Source: Clostridiaceae bacterium (GTDB taxonomy: Bacteria > Bacillota > Clostridia > Oscillospirales > Acutalibacteraceae). From it: a DNA stretch of 23,930 nt. Both the position numbers and the translations under genes were made by a program. Below the pieces are notes generated by a model, which ran no database searches, was not told the origin of the DNA, and worked only from the letters and a program-made list of their open reading frames with translations. Below are positions 23,219 through 23,930 of the stretch, in pieces (position 1 is the first letter of the stretch; every line of letters begins with the position of its first letter). The stretch covers positions 1 through 23,930 of the forward strand of contig CAJGCX010000013.1 in NCBI GenBank assembly GCA_904501895.1, read 5' to 3'.

Positions 23219-23316
23219 AATAACGCCATTTAGTCAACATTTTCTCTTGTTTTGTTGTTTTATATGGTTTTATTTGTTATATACTTGTATAAAAATGAAA
23301 GGTTTTATATTTTGTT

Positions 23317-23930
23317 ATGAGCACACAAATTTCCACTATAAAAAATCTTGTTCAGTTTGCCGCTGAAAAATATGATAAAAAGGATTACTGCAGATTTGTC
23401 CGTGATGATAAAATTCAGAGCAAAAGCTTTTCAGATTTCCGTGAGGATTGTTTTGCTGTCAGCAGATACATAAAAACTATTGAGAAGGAAAAAATGCACA
23501 TTGCATTTATAGGAAAAACAAGTTACGAATACATTGCTTGCCTTACAGGTATGATTTGTAGCGGTAATGTTGTTGTGCCTTTTGACCCGAATATATCTGT
23601 TGAAGAAGCTTGTATGCTTTTTAATGATGCTGATATACAGATGCTTTTCTGCGAAGAGGAATTCCTCCAGAAAGCTGAAGAAATTCAGAAAACATATAAA
23701 GGTATCCGTCAGGTTGTGTCATTAGGTGACTGGCATTGGTTTGACAATATATTCAAGACATATTCTGCTGATTCACAGTACGCTTACCTTTCAGATGTTG
23801 AAATTGACCCTTATGAATGTGCTTTGATTATATACACATCAGGTACAACAGGAGAAAGAAAAGGTGTTATGCTTTCTAATCATAACCTTGTTTCTAACTC
23901 TTGTTACGATACATACAAAGCTGCTGACGG
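23317..23930 (+). CDS. AMP-binding (acyl-CoA synthetase-like) enzyme, partial
   Basis: The N-terminal 204 residues of an ANL-superfamily adenylating enzyme, cut by the window end. Such enzymes activate a carboxylic acid as acyl-AMP and usually transfer it to CoA or a carrier. The visible part shows the N-terminal domain with FIGKTSYEYIACLTGMICSG and VVPFDPN, where the enzyme meets its substrate pocket, and the diagnostic phosphate-binding loop YTSGTTGERKGVMLSN (173-188). The ATG at 23317 is preceded by an in-frame stop at 23296 and lacks a close SD; the nearest purine run (GAAAGG) is 14 bases away, so translation initiation may be weak or regulated. Substrate class (fatty acid, aromatic acid or other) cannot be told from the N-terminus. 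Confidence 0.88.
   Translation, partial: MSTQISTIKNLVQFAAEKYDKKDYCRFVRDDKIQSKSFSDFREDCFAVSRYIKTIEKEKMHIAFIGKTSYEYIACLTGMICSGNVVVPFDPNISVEEACMLFNDADIQMLFCEEEFLQKAEEIQKTYKGIRQVVSLGDWHWFDNIFKTYSADSQYAYLSDVEIDPYECALIIYTSGTTGERKGVMLSNHNLVSNSCYDTYKAAD

Noticed and set aside
23172..23366. Small plus-strand reading frames near the AMP-binding promoter, including a 23-codon frame from 23296 that contains CSVCR
   Set aside because: The first begins in an operator palindrome; the second overlaps the AMP-binding start in another frame and has no SD of its own. A leader peptide cannot be excluded but is not supported.
1..23930. CRISPR arrays, tRNA/rRNA genes, riboswitches, insertion sequences, prophage
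   Set aside because: No regularly spaced repeats, cloverleaf sequence, conserved riboswitch core, transposase or phage structural gene was seen.

Overview
The window looks like chromosomal DNA of an AT-rich, Gram-positive gut Clostridium relative (Oscillospirales/Ruminococcaceae-like). This rests on the low GC content, strong AGGAGG-type ribosome binding sites, consensus sigma-A promoters and the gene families present: a DUF815 ATPase, a DUF6472-like mini-protein, a GPH sugar symporter, a 2-enoate-reductase-type flavoenzyme and PcrA with a C-terminal Tudor-like tail. No rRNA, tRNA, CRISPR array, transposase or phage gene was seen. Genes are densely packed, and most intergenic gaps hold a readable promoter and/or hairpin terminator.

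Layout. (1) 1-4500: a perfect-consensus promoter pointing out of the left edge, then a plus-strand pair, DUF815 AAA+ ATPase and lacZ beta-galactosidase, closed by a four-copy heptamer repeat and a bidirectional terminator. (2) 4514-7845: a membrane-anchored metallophosphoesterase (minus) divergent from a 67-residue XRE regulator (plus) over a 42-bp nested palindrome, then a secreted alpha/beta-hydrolase-like protein. (3) 7846-9795: two adjacent inverted-repeat elements, then the minus-strand operon threonine dehydratase-ridA; RidA clears the reactive enamines the dehydratase releases. (4) 9812-13129: minus-strand GPH symporter co-transcribed with a YhhN membrane protein, a second paralogous YhhN gene, and a DUF6472-like cysteine-rich mini-protein, the last two each with its own promoter. 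(5) 13271-16864: minus-strand operon of a DivIVA-like coiled-coil protein, an orphan class I fumarase beta subunit and the PcrA helicase. (6) 17016-17990: a membrane-anchored alpha/beta hydrolase (plus). (7) 18267-23053: minus-strand enoate-reductase-type flavoenzyme, an acidic-linker lipoprotein and a secreted neutral-ceramidase-like enzyme. (8) 23172-23930: a plus-strand AMP-binding (acyl-CoA ligase-like) gene cut by the window end, whose promoter carries two identical-core palindromes.

How they may work together. LacZ and the GPH symporter are both compatible with galactoside use but are not in one operon. Several genes suggest lipid handling (ceramidase-like, two YhhN/lysoplasmalogenase-family proteins, AMP-dependent ligase, alpha/beta hydrolases, enoate reductase), but they are separately promoted, so this is a theme rather than a demonstrated pathway. 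I see no convincing evidence for a wholly new multi-gene system. The strongest unexplained signals are regulatory: the nested dyad at 5607-5648, the double palindrome at 23172-23218, and the paired hairpin elements at 7896-8108.
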